DNA from: Pseudomonas syringae
GTDB lineage: Bacteria; Pseudomonadota; Gammaproteobacteria; Pseudomonadales; Pseudomonadaceae
Reading direction: 5' to 3'
Assembly (NCBI RefSeq): GCF_000737245.1
Contig: NZ_JPQU01000030.1
Coordinates: 1 to 64,000, forward strand
DNA length: 64,000 nucleotides
Under the pieces are notes generated by a model that was not told the DNA's origin, made no database searches, and was given only the letters and a program-made list of their open reading frames with translations. A program made the translations under genes and the position numbers. Positions 23,439 through 31,397 of this stretch are shown here, in pieces. The stretch's first letter is position 1. The number at the start of each line of letters is the position of its first letter.

Positions 23439-24672
23439 TAGGGAAAGCCGCACCGTCGTCGTCATCGGTGCCGGCCCGGCCGGTGCAATTGCCGCGACGC
23501 TGCTCAAGCGCAAAGGCCACGACGTGCTGATCATCGAGCGCCAGCTGTTTCCGCGCTTTTCCATTGGCGAAAGCCTGCTTTCCCATTGCCTGGACTTCGT
23601 TGAAGAAGCCGGCATGCTCGAAGCCGTTCAGGCCGCTGGTTTCCAGAAGAAGAACGGCGCGGCGTTCGCCTGGCGGGATCAGTACAGCGCGTTCGATTTC
23701 GGCGACACCTTCACTCAGGGCCAGCCTTCGACCTTTCAGGTTGAGCGCGGCACCTTCGACAAACTGCTGGCCGATCAGGCCGAGTTGCAAGGTGTGGAAA
23801 TCCGCTATCAGCAGGAGATCATCGCGGGGGATTTCAGCCGCCCGCAACCTGTGCTCAGCGTGCGTCGCGAGGACGGCAGCGAATACCAGCTGCAAGCGCA
23901 ATTCGTGCTCGACGCCAGCGGTTATGGCCGGGTACTGCCGCGTCTGCTTGACCTTGAAGCACCCTCCAACTTCCCGGTGCGCCAGGCGGTGTTCACCCAT
24001 ATCGAAGACCATATCGACCCGGCGAATTTCGACCGCGAGAAGATCCTGGTCAGCATCCACCCCGAGCATCGCGATGTATGGTTCTGGTCGATCCCGTTCA
24101 GCAATGGCCGCTGCTCTCAGGGCGTGGTCGCCAATGCCGAGCGTTTCAAAGACAAACCTGAAGATCTGGACGCCTGCCTGCGTGCGTTCATCGACGAAAC
24201 CCCGCACCTCAAAGCACTGCTCAAAGATGCGGTCTGGGACACCCCGGCGCGGACCATCGGTGGCTACTCGGCCAACGTCAAGACCCTGCACGGCCCGGGC
24301 TTCGCTCTGCTGGGCAACGCAGCTGAATTCCTCGACCCGGTGTTCTCCTCAGGCGTGACCATTGCGATGCGCTCAGCGAGCATGGCGGCGGATGTACTGG
24401 ATCGCCAGCTGCAAGGCGAAAGCGTCGATTGGGAAACCGAATTCGCCAAACCACTCAAGCGCGGAGTAGACACCTTCCGTGCCTATGTCGAAGGCTGGTA
24501 TGAAGGCACTTTTCAGGATGTGATTTTCTATCAGGAAGGCACGCACGAGATCCGCCGCATGATCAGCTCGATCCTCGCCGGTTATGCATGGGATGAGCGC
24601 AATCCGTTCGTCAGCGAACCCAAGCGTCGCCTGCGCATGTTGTCTGAAATTTGCGCGAGCAAGACACAATGA
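23425..24672 (+). CDS. FAD-dependent oxidoreductase, halogenase-like family
   Basis: 415-residue flavoprotein of the group that contains flavin-dependent halogenases and geranylgeranyl reductases. The N-terminal dinucleotide fold has VVVIGAGPAGAIAA and ends in DVLIIER; the second FAD motif is LLGNAAEFLDPVFSSG. Near residue 215 it has WFWSIP, which fits the WxWxIP signature of flavin-dependent halogenases. Function in polyene tailoring (oxidation or halogenation) is open. Starts at GTG 23425 with AAGGAA upstream and overlaps the previous gene by 14 bases; ATGA overlap with the methyltransferase. Confidence 0.85.
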   Translation: MPITDRESRTVVVIGAGPAGAIAATLLKRKGHDVLIIERQLFPRFSIGESLLSHCLDFVEEAGMLEAVQAAGFQKKNGAAFAWRDQYSAFDFGDTFTQGQPSTFQVERGTFDKLLADQAELQGVEIRYQQEIIAGDFSRPQPVLSVRREDGSEYQLQAQFVLDASGYGRVLPRLLDLEAPSNFPVRQAVFTHIEDHIDPANFDREKILVSIHPEHRDVWFWSIPFSNGRCSQGVVANAERFKDKPEDLDACLRAFIDETPHLKALLKDAVWDTPARTIGGYSANVKTLHGPGFALLGNAAEFLDPVFSSGVTIAMRSASMAADVLDRQLQGESVDWETEFAKPLKRGVDTFRAYVEGWYEGTFQDVIFYQEGTHEIRRMISSILAGYAWDERNPFVSEPKRRLRMLSEICASKTQ

Positions 24673-25403
24673 GCGGGCCGTTCCTGAGCGACAGCTATGT
24701 GGAAGAAACCCGCTTCGGGCTGTGGTTCCTGCGCAGCCACACTTGGCAGCATCGCGTGTTGCGGGTGGCGATCGACGACCTGCGCAGCCTGTTCGATAAG
24801 CCGCTACCCGCTGCGCCGGTGCTGCTGGATGCCGGCTGCGGCCAGGGCAAGTCGTTCAAGCACCTGCGTCAGGTGTTCGCCCCCTCCCGCCTGTTGGGCT
24901 TGGACGCGGATCCCGACAGCCTGACCATGAGCCGCGCAGAAGCCCGCGCCCACGGTATCAATGTCGAGTTGATCGGCAGTGACTGCGCAGCGCTGCAACT
25001 GCCCGATGCCAGTGTCGACATGCTGTTCTGCCATCAGACCTTTCATCATCTGGTGAAGCAGGAGCAAGCTTTGGCGGAGTTCTATCGCGTGCTCAAGCCC
25101 GGCGGTTATCTGTTGTTTGCCGAGTCCACCGAAGCCTACATCGACACCTGGGTGATCCGCTGGCTGTTCCGCCATCCGATGCATGTGCAAAAAAGTGCCG
25201 GGCAATACCTGCAGATGATCCGTGATCAGGGCTTCCAGTTCGGGCCGCAGAATGTGTCCTACCCGTATTTGTGGTGGAGCCGATCCAAAGACTTCGGCCT
25301 GCTGGAGCGCCTTAAACTGCGCAAGCCTGCGCCAGTCGGCCAGCGTGAAGAAACCCTGGTCAATGTCGTGGCCCGCAAACCGCTTGAAGGGGGCAACCCA
25401 TGA
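24669..25403 (+). CDS. class I SAM-dependent methyltransferase
   Basis: 244-residue methyltransferase with the SAM motif LLDAGCGQGKSFKHL (about residue 48), acidic LGLDADP, and PDASVDMLFCHQTFHHL as motif IV. It probably methylates the aromatic head group, a known modification of E. coli-type aryl polyenes. ATG 24669 overlaps the upstream stop (ATGA) and the stop overlaps the lipoprotein start in the same way. Confidence 0.88.
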   Translation: MSGPFLSDSYVEETRFGLWFLRSHTWQHRVLRVAIDDLRSLFDKPLPAAPVLLDAGCGQGKSFKHLRQVFAPSRLLGLDADPDSLTMSRAEARAHGINVELIGSDCAALQLPDASVDMLFCHQTFHHLVKQEQALAEFYRVLKPGGYLLFAESTEAYIDTWVIRWLFRHPMHVQKSAGQYLQMIRDQGFQFGPQNVSYPYLWWSRSKDFGLLERLKLRKPAPVGQREETLVNVVARKPLEGGNP

Positions 25404-25900
25404 TTCGTGCATTGCTGATTGGCTGCATCCTGTTGCTGAGCGCCTGCGCCAGCCAGACTCCACTCCCTGTTTCGATGCCGCATTTGCAGTTGCCGATGCA
25501 GCTGCATATTCAACGCCAACTGGCCGAGCAACGGCAGGACTGGCTGCTGGTGATTCAACAGGAAGCGACCGGCCTGCGCTGGTCGCTGATGGACCCGCTG
25601 GGCATTCCCCTCGCCCGCCAGCAGTTGATCAATGGCCAATGGCAGGCTGACGGCCTGTTACCCCCGAACGCCGAGGCCCGGGAATTGTTCGCGGCCCTGC
25701 TGTTCGCCCTGACCCCCGACAACGAGTTGAACGCAGGTTATCCCCAGGCCATGCGTCGCGGCACGCAACGTATATTCGAGGCACGCTGGGGCGTGGAGTA
25801 CAGCAGTGCCGACACCTTCAGGCTGGTGATTCTTGGCGACAAGAACGGTCAGCGGCTGGACTACAGCGTCAGCCCGCTAAACATCGAGCGTGCGCCATGA
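25400..25900 (+). CDS. DUF3261 outer-membrane lipoprotein
   Basis: 166-residue lipoprotein: the signal peptide ends in the lipobox LLSAC with the acylated Cys at about 15. The rest resembles the DUF3261 family of aryl polyene clusters, a LolB-like position in the pathway: with the LolA-like carrier it could form the outer-membrane receptor for the pigment. Four-base overlaps on both sides. Confidence 0.82.
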   Translation: MIRALLIGCILLLSACASQTPLPVSMPHLQLPMQLHIQRQLAEQRQDWLLVIQQEATGLRWSLMDPLGIPLARQQLINGQWQADGLLPPNAEARELFAALLFALTPDNELNAGYPQAMRRGTQRIFEARWGVEYSSADTFRLVILGDKNGQRLDYSVSPLNIERAP

Positions 25901-27093
25901 CGGCTTATCTGAACGCGCTGGGCCTGATCTGCGCGCTGGGCAATGACCGTAGCGAAGTCGCCCGCAGACTGTTTGCCGCTGACGACTCGGGCATGGTGCC
26001 GGAAAGCGGCTGGGTACCTGAACGCAGCCTGCCGGTGGGCGCGGTGAAGGCGCAATTGCCAGCAATCCCTGCTCAACTGGCCGATCACAGCAGCCGCAAT
26101 AATCAGTTGCTACTGGCCGCTGCGCTGCAAATCGAGCCTCATATTCGTGAAGCAATCCAGCGTTATGGCACCGATCGTATTGGCGTGATTCTGGGCACCA
26201 GCACCTCCGGCATCGATGAAGCCGGTCGCAGCATTGGTGCCTGGCTCAACGATCAGCAGTTCCCGGCGGATTATCACTACCAGCAACAGGAACTGGGTGC
26301 CCCGGCCAATTTTCTCGCTGACTGGCTGCAACTGAGCGGCCCTGCCTATGTGATTTCCACTGCTTGCACGTCCAGCGCTCGGGCATTGCTCAGCGCCCGT
26401 CGTGCGCTGGCTTTGGGGCTGTGCGATGCCGTGCTGTGCGGCGGCGTCGATACCTTGTGCAAGTTGACGCTCAATGGCTTTTCCGCCCTTGAAGCAGTGT
26501 CGCAACAACGCTGCAATCCGTTCTCGCGCAACCGGAACGGGATCAATATCGGCGAGGCGGCGGTGCTGTTCCTGATGACTCGCGAAAAAAGCGCCGAGCA
26601 TTCCATCGCTCTGCTGGGTGCCGGGGCGACCTGCGACGCACACCATATTTCCGCACCGGAACCCACTGGTCGGGGTGCCCGCCAAGCCATGCAGCAAGCA
26701 CTGGATAATGCCGGGGTCGATGCCGCGCAGATCGGTTATCTGAACCTGCACGGCACCGCCACCCAGCACAACGACGCCATGGAAAGCCTCGCCGTCGACG
26801 CGATATTCCCCGATGGGGTGCCCTGCTCATCCACCAAGCCGCTGACCGGCCACACCCTGGGCGCGGCGGGAGCGCTGGAAGCTGCGTTTTGCTGGCTGAG
26901 CCTGGCCCCGGAAAACCTTAACAACGCTTTACCGCCCCAGGTGTGGGACGGGCAGGCGGACCCCGAGCTGCCAGCCTTGCGGTTCACCGACTGTCAGTCG
27001 CGGTTGGCGCAAACCCCGCAGCGCTACCTGATGAGCAATTCGTTCGCGTTCGGTGGCAATAACATCAGCCTGATTATCGGAGACGCAGCATGA
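25897..27093 (+). CDS. beta-ketoacyl-ACP synthase (aryl polyene, active KS 1)
   Basis: 398-residue thiolase-fold ketosynthase. The nucleophile is Cys157 in ISTACTSSARAL; the two catalytic His are in NLHGTATQHND and TGHTLGAAGALE, and SNSFAFGGNN closes the fold. It would condense malonyl-ACP with the growing chain (ApeO role, probably paired with the Cys-less protein at 10940-11659). Coupled by ATGA overlaps to its neighbours. Confidence 0.9.
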   Translation: MTAYLNALGLICALGNDRSEVARRLFAADDSGMVPESGWVPERSLPVGAVKAQLPAIPAQLADHSSRNNQLLLAAALQIEPHIREAIQRYGTDRIGVILGTSTSGIDEAGRSIGAWLNDQQFPADYHYQQQELGAPANFLADWLQLSGPAYVISTACTSSARALLSARRALALGLCDAVLCGGVDTLCKLTLNGFSALEAVSQQRCNPFSRNRNGINIGEAAVLFLMTREKSAEHSIALLGAGATCDAHHISAPEPTGRGARQAMQQALDNAGVDAAQIGYLNLHGTATQHNDAMESLAVDAIFPDGVPCSSTKPLTGHTLGAAGALEAAFCWLSLAPENLNNALPPQVWDGQADPELPALRFTDCQSRLAQTPQRYLMSNSFAFGGNNISLIIGDAA

Positions 27094-27560
27094 TCGATTG
27101 GCCGCTCGCCGAACTGATCCCCCACGCTGGCGACATGATCCTCATCGACGAGGTTGTGTCGTTTGATGAAGAACAGATTCATACCCGCACAACCGTCACG
27201 CCCGGCGGCCTGTTCAACCGCGCCAACGGCGACATGCCAGCCTGGATTGGTATCGAGCTGATGGCTCAAAGTGTCGCGGCCTATGCAGGTTGCCAGGCGC
27301 GCAGCCGGGGCGAACCGGTAGCATTGGGCTTCCTGCTGGGCAGCCGCAAGTTCGAATGCAGCGTGGAACACTTTCCTGCGGGCAGCGACCTGACAATCCA
27401 TGCCCTGCGTTCACTGCAGGATGACAACGGCATGGGCGTATTCGAATGCCGCCTGACAGGCACGCCCCGAGCCGGCCCGGCCTTTGAAGCCTTTGCCCGC
27501 CTCAACGTTTACTGCCCGCCAGAAGCGGCAAATTACCTGACTGAAGGAACCCCGGCATGA
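27090..27560 (+). CDS. 3-hydroxyacyl-ACP dehydratase (ApeP type)
   Basis: 156-residue hotdog dehydratase, with PHAGDMILIDEVV (catalytic His) and GIELMAQSVAAYAG (Glu side). It would remove water to create each double bond, probably as a heterodimer with the dehydratase domain fused to the ligase at 13490-15193, as ApeI and ApeP do in E. coli. Four-base overlaps on both sides. Confidence 0.88.
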   Translation: MIDWPLAELIPHAGDMILIDEVVSFDEEQIHTRTTVTPGGLFNRANGDMPAWIGIELMAQSVAAYAGCQARSRGEPVALGFLLGSRKFECSVEHFPAGSDLTIHALRSLQDDNGMGVFECRLTGTPRAGPAFEAFARLNVYCPPEAANYLTEGTPA

Positions 27561-28285
27561 CTGACTCAATACTGGTCACAGGTTCCAGTCGTGGCATTGG
27601 CCGGGCAATCGCCTTACGCCTGGCAACGGCAGGTTTTGATCTGATTCTGCATTGCCGTAACGGCCGCAGCGAAGCCGAAGCGGTTCAGGCTGAGGTGGTT
27701 TCTCTGGGACGCCAGGCGCGGATTCTGCAATTCGATGTGGCGGACCGTGAAGCGTGCAGAACCATTCTTGAACAAGACGTCGAAACCCACGGCGCTTATT
27801 ACGGCGTGGTGCTCAATGCCGGTCTGACTCGCGACGGGGCCTTCCCGGCTTTAAGCGACGAGGATTGGGACGTGGTGCTCAGAACCAACCTCGACGGCTT
27901 CTACAATGTGCTGCATCCGGTAATGATGCCGATGATTCGTCGTCGGGCTGCAGGGCGGATCGTCTGTATCACCTCGGTTTCGGGGCTGATCGGCAATCGC
28001 GGGCAGGTCAACTACAGCGCGTCCAAGGCCGGTGTGATCGGTGCCGCCAAGGCGCTGGCCATTGAACTGGGCAAGCGCAAGATCACCGTCAATTGTGTCG
28101 CCCCCGGGCTGATCGATACCGCCATGCTTGACGAAAACGTTCCAGTGGATGAGCTGATGAAAATGATCCCGGCACAGCGCATGGGCACACCCGAAGAGGT
28201 TGCTGGCGCGGTGAACTTCCTGATGTCGGCTGAAGCGGCGTACATCACCCGCCAGGTGCTGGCCGTCAATGGAGGCCTGTGCTGA
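27557..28285 (+). CDS. 3-ketoacyl-ACP reductase (FabG-like, ApeQ type)
   Basis: 242-residue short-chain dehydrogenase with the NADPH motif VTGSSRGIGRA, NAGLTRDG, and the catalytic Ser-Tyr-Lys in TSVSGLIGNRGQVNYSASKAG. Reduces the beta-keto group during polyene elongation. Stop and the next start share a base (TGATG). Confidence 0.92.
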   Translation: MTDSILVTGSSRGIGRAIALRLATAGFDLILHCRNGRSEAEAVQAEVVSLGRQARILQFDVADREACRTILEQDVETHGAYYGVVLNAGLTRDGAFPALSDEDWDVVLRTNLDGFYNVLHPVMMPMIRRRAAGRIVCITSVSGLIGNRGQVNYSASKAGVIGAAKALAIELGKRKITVNCVAPGLIDTAMLDENVPVDELMKMIPAQRMGTPEEVAGAVNFLMSAEAAYITRQVLAVNGGLC

Positions 28286-29511
28286 TGAAGCGCGTCGTCG
28301 TCACCGGCATGGCCGGCATCACCTCACTGGGCAGCACCTGGGACAGCATTGCCGCCAACTTCGACGCCAACCGCAGTGGTATTCGGCGCATGGGCGAATG
28401 GGATCGTTTCATTGAACTGAACACGCGGCTGGCAGGCCCGATTGACGACTTCGTCGTACCTTCTCACTGGACCCGCAAACAACTGCGCAGCATGGGCCGA
28501 GTTTCCCGGCTGGCCGTGGGAGCCTCCGAGCAAGCCCTGATCGATGCCGGTTTGCTCAACGATCCGATCATCCGCGACGGGCGCATGGGCACAGCCTGTG
28601 GTTCGTCCACCGGCAGCACCGACGAGATCAAAGCCTTCGGCAACATGCTGCTCAATTCGGTGGCTGAAGGGCTCAATGCCAATTCTTATGTGCGGATGAT
28701 GCCGCACACCACCGCGGCCAATATCAGCATTTTCTTCGGCCTGACCGGTCGCCTGATCCCCACTTCCAGCGCCTGCACCAGCGGTAGCCAGGGCATCGGC
28801 TATGCCTACGAATCCATCAAGTTCGGGCGCTTGCCGCTGATGCTGGCTGGCGGCGCAGAAGAGCTGTGCCCCACTGAAGCCATGGTTTTCGATGCGCTGT
28901 ACGCCACCAGCCTGAAAAACGATGCACCGCAGACCAGCCCGCGCCCTTACGACAGCGGCCGCGATGGTCTGGTGATCGGCGAAGGCGGCGGCATGTTGGT
29001 CCTGGAAGAGTTGGAGCATGCACTGGCCCGTGGCGCGCATATTCACGCAGAGCTGGTGGGCTTCGGCAGCAACGCCGACGGCGCTCACAGCACCCGCCCG
29101 GAACAGGCCACCATGCGCCGCGCCATGGAGCTAGCCCTGGAAGACGCCAACCTGCCGCCCGAAGCCATCGGCTACGTCAACGGCCATGGCACCGCCACTG
29201 AACAAGGCGACATTGCCGAGACCCTGGCGACCAGCAGCCTGTTCGGCTCGCGCATGCCGATCAGCTCGCAAAAAAGTTTTCTCGGCCACACCTTGGGCGC
29301 CTGTGGGGCGCTGGAGTCGTGGTTCTGTATCGAGATGCTCAACCGCGACCGCTACATTCACACGCTCAATCTCGACGAAGTCGATCCGCAATGTGGCGAG
29401 CTGGATTACCTGCGTGGTGAACCCCGGAAGATGAGCCATGAGTACGTCATGAACAACAACTTCGCTTTTGGTGGAGTCAATACCTCGTTGATTTTTCGCC
29501 GCTGGTCCTGA
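28285..29511 (+). CDS. beta-ketoacyl-ACP synthase (aryl polyene, active KS 2)
   Basis: 408-residue ketosynthase of the FabF/ApeR type. Nucleophile Cys164 in TSSACTSGSQGIG; catalytic His in VNGHGTATEQGD and FLGHTLGACGALE. It may do the first condensation on the aromatic starter or provide a second elongation activity. ATG 28285 is preferred over a start two codons earlier because it overlaps the reductase stop by one base and begins MKRVVVTGMAG as in the family. Confidence 0.9.
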   Translation: MKRVVVTGMAGITSLGSTWDSIAANFDANRSGIRRMGEWDRFIELNTRLAGPIDDFVVPSHWTRKQLRSMGRVSRLAVGASEQALIDAGLLNDPIIRDGRMGTACGSSTGSTDEIKAFGNMLLNSVAEGLNANSYVRMMPHTTAANISIFFGLTGRLIPTSSACTSGSQGIGYAYESIKFGRLPLMLAGGAEELCPTEAMVFDALYATSLKNDAPQTSPRPYDSGRDGLVIGEGGGMLVLEELEHALARGAHIHAELVGFGSNADGAHSTRPEQATMRRAMELALEDANLPPEAIGYVNGHGTATEQGDIAETLATSSLFGSRMPISSQKSFLGHTLGACGALESWFCIEMLNRDRYIHTLNLDEVDPQCGELDYLRGEPRKMSHEYVMNNNFAFGGVNTSLIFRRWS

Positions 29512-29540
29512 AACTTTAACTCACTCTCAAGGAGAGACTC

Positions 29541-29987
29541 ATGCAATTGAAACCCTGGATCGCCGCCACGGCCATCGTGTTGTCTGTACTACCCGCCGTT
29601 AGCCAGGCCCGCGATACGGCGCTGTATCTGCCGTTCCAGAAAGTCATCAATGACATGACCACTGCCGGCAAGATCGACGGCAGCGTGAAGTTCTATCTGG
29701 CCGGCGTGCAACCCAAGGGCAAAGTCACCGTCCTCAGTGCTGGTGCCGTGACCAACAAGAAGACCAACGCCTTCAACAAATCCGACACCGAAGCCTGTGA
29801 GTGGGTACTGCAATCAGCCATCCTGCAAATGTACAGCGCCGCGAAAAAGGTCAACGCCAACGCCGTCACCAACATCGCCAGCTACTACAAAAGCATCGAA
29901 CGCAAAGACCCACAGACCTATGAATGCCATGCAGGCGCAATCATCGCCGGCGTCGCGCTCAAGGGCGACTTGAGTAAGATGGATTGA
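29541..29987 (+). CDS. secreted small protein, YbjQ-like pattern (often mis-called excinuclease)
   Basis: 148 residues with a signal peptide cleaved near SQARDTA, so periplasmic or exported. It has no nuclease or ABC-ATPase motif although relatives are sometimes annotated as excinuclease. The segment ending AAKKVNANAVTNIASYY resembles the LGANAVVG stretch of YbjQ (UPF0145) proteins; this is a pattern match only. Two Cys (CEWV and YECHAG) may form a disulfide. It has its own strong ribosome site (AAGGAGAGA) 29 bases after the ketosynthase and is probably the last gene of the aryl polyene operon. Confidence 0.7.
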   Translation: MQLKPWIAATAIVLSVLPAVSQARDTALYLPFQKVINDMTTAGKIDGSVKFYLAGVQPKGKVTVLSAGAVTNKKTNAFNKSDTEACEWVLQSAILQMYSAAKKVNANAVTNIASYYKSIERKDPQTYECHAGAIIAGVALKGDLSKMD

Positions 29988-30007
29988 TCCACCGCTGCTA
30001 TTGATAT

Positions 30008-30116
30008 CTGTAGAAGCGAATTGCGGTGTGTCAGACACACCGATTTCGCGACCGTCGTAACCTCCGATTGCTCCTACAGAAGAGCGGTGTGCCTGAAAGA
30101 AACGCAGGGCCTGCTG
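30008..30116. repeat. single copy of the 112-base repeat (left of protease gene)
   Basis: ctgtagaagcgaattgc at the left, then cgcgaccgtcgtaacctccg and attgctcctacag, then gcggtgtgcctgaaag, which matches the unit repeated at 31091-31390. The first arm is diverged. It stands between the aryl polyene operon and the 3' end of the protease gene. Confidence 0.75.
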
Positions 30117-30118
30117 GG

Positions 30119-30961
30119 CTATTTCTCGGGCACCGCAATGCCACTGCACACAGTCACTCCGTTAACGAGCAATTCTGGCTGATCGCATTGACCTGCGCTC
30201 AGCACCGTATCAAACCAGTTTCGGAAAAATCCAATACGCGTGTACTGCCCAGCATCAACCAGCCCGCGACTCACCAATCCCAGCCCGACATACTCGCCGT
30301 TCTGGATATACAGCAGCGGCCCGCCCGAATCCCCTCCTCTGGCTATATCACTGGCACACACGTTGAGGGCCGGGTCATAGTTGGTATCGGGAAAGCCTTC
30401 GGGCACATCGATGCACTTTTGGGTTTCAAGAATTTGTCCATTGGCGTGATAGAGGTGATCTGGCATTTGCCCGGATTCCGTTAACCCGAACCCGGCCAAA
30501 AACACAGCATCGCCGACCATCTCCTGGCCCTCGCCATTGTGCAGTTTGAGAAGGTAAGTGCTTTGAGCAGGACGCTTCAGTTTTAACAGGGCTATGTCGT
30601 ATTGTCCTTTGCTGCGGTCAGCCTGTGCCTCGCGGGAATAGGGCTCCCAACCTTTGTAATCTGCCGGAATAAAGGCTTGCTCAATTTCAACGGTGTCCAG
30701 GCTTATCACTGTCGGACGGTACTGCTCCATCCCGATCTGAACCTGGTAGGGCAACTGGCCACGAATGCAGTGAGCGGCGGTCAGCACCCAACTTGGAGCG
30801 ACCAACGCGCCACCGCAAATATGCCTTCCACTCTGCTCCGTCACCGTACTGAAAAACGGATACGCACCCGGAGGCGTGGGGGTTCCGCCGACAATCCTTT
30901 CCTCCGCGAAAGCTGCCAGGGCAATCACACACATACTCAGCGTCAGGATATTTCTGTTCAT
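30119..30961 (-). CDS. secreted trypsin-like (S1) serine protease
   Basis: 280-residue secreted protein with a signal peptide ending AAFA and, three residues on, the activation sequence RIVGG, so the propeptide is only a few residues. The triad is His in VLTAAHC, Asp in YDIALLKL and Ser in GGDSGGPLL. Six Cys in the mature part suggest disulfides at CGG..AHC, CIDV..NVC and QCDQ..TVC. The residue before the catalytic Gly-Gly-Asp-Ser is Arg where animal trypsins have Cys191, and the position of Asp189 reads Ile in an ungapped alignment, so trypsin specificity is doubtful. Such proteases are uncommon in Pseudomonas core genomes. Both sides carry copies of one repeat. Confidence 0.88.
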   Translation of the reverse strand: MNRNILTLSMCVIALAAFAEERIVGGTPTPPGAYPFFSTVTEQSGRHICGGALVAPSWVLTAAHCIRGQLPYQVQIGMEQYRPTVISLDTVEIEQAFIPADYKGWEPYSREAQADRSKGQYDIALLKLKRPAQSTYLLKLHNGEGQEMVGDAVFLAGFGLTESGQMPDHLYHANGQILETQKCIDVPEGFPDTNYDPALNVCASDIARGGDSGGPLLYIQNGEYVGLGLVSRGLVDAGQYTRIGFFRNWFDTVLSAGQCDQPELLVNGVTVCSGIAVPEK

Positions 30962-31090
30962 GGCTCTCTCCTTGAATCCATGTCCAGCATCTGAATTAAC
31001 TACCTGAGCATTAAAGGTAATCCTTGGATGGATGCAACGGTACTGTCAGAAATGACAGTCCTGAGGCGCGGTCACACCACAAACACTCCG

Positions 31091-31390
31091 CCTGCAGGAG
31101 CTGCCGAAGGCAGCGATTGCGCGTTATCTGACACACCGAATCGCGACCGTCGTAACCTCCGATTGCTCCTACAGGACAGCTGCGTGCCTGAACAACTCAG
31201 GACCTGTAGGAGCTGCCGAAGGCTGCGATTGCGCGTTATCTGACACACCGCATCGCGACCGTCGTAACCTCCGATTGCTCCTACAGTACGGCGGCGTGCC
31301 TGAAAGAACTCAGGACCTGTAGGAGCTGCCGAAGGCTGCGAATTGCGCTCTATCTGACACATCGCCATCGCGGCCTCGCGCTGCTACAGA
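31091..31390. repeat. three tandem copies of a 112/113-base repeat
   Basis: Copies begin at 31091, 31203 and 31316 with cctgtaggagctgccgaagg (cctgcagg in the first). Each holds a REP-like arm, a middle tatctgacacaccg, then cgtcgtaacctccgattgct and ctacag, and a linker ending aactcagga. The third is diverged and ends near 31390. A further copy lies at 30008-30116 and a half copy at 57251-57293. The 436-base gap 30962-31397 contains no gene besides this array. Confidence 0.9.
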
Positions 31391-31397
31391 AAGCTTT

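Noticed and set aside
31091..31390. CRISPR array from three regular 112-base units
   Set aside because: The whole unit repeats, with no variable spacers; arms are REP-like.
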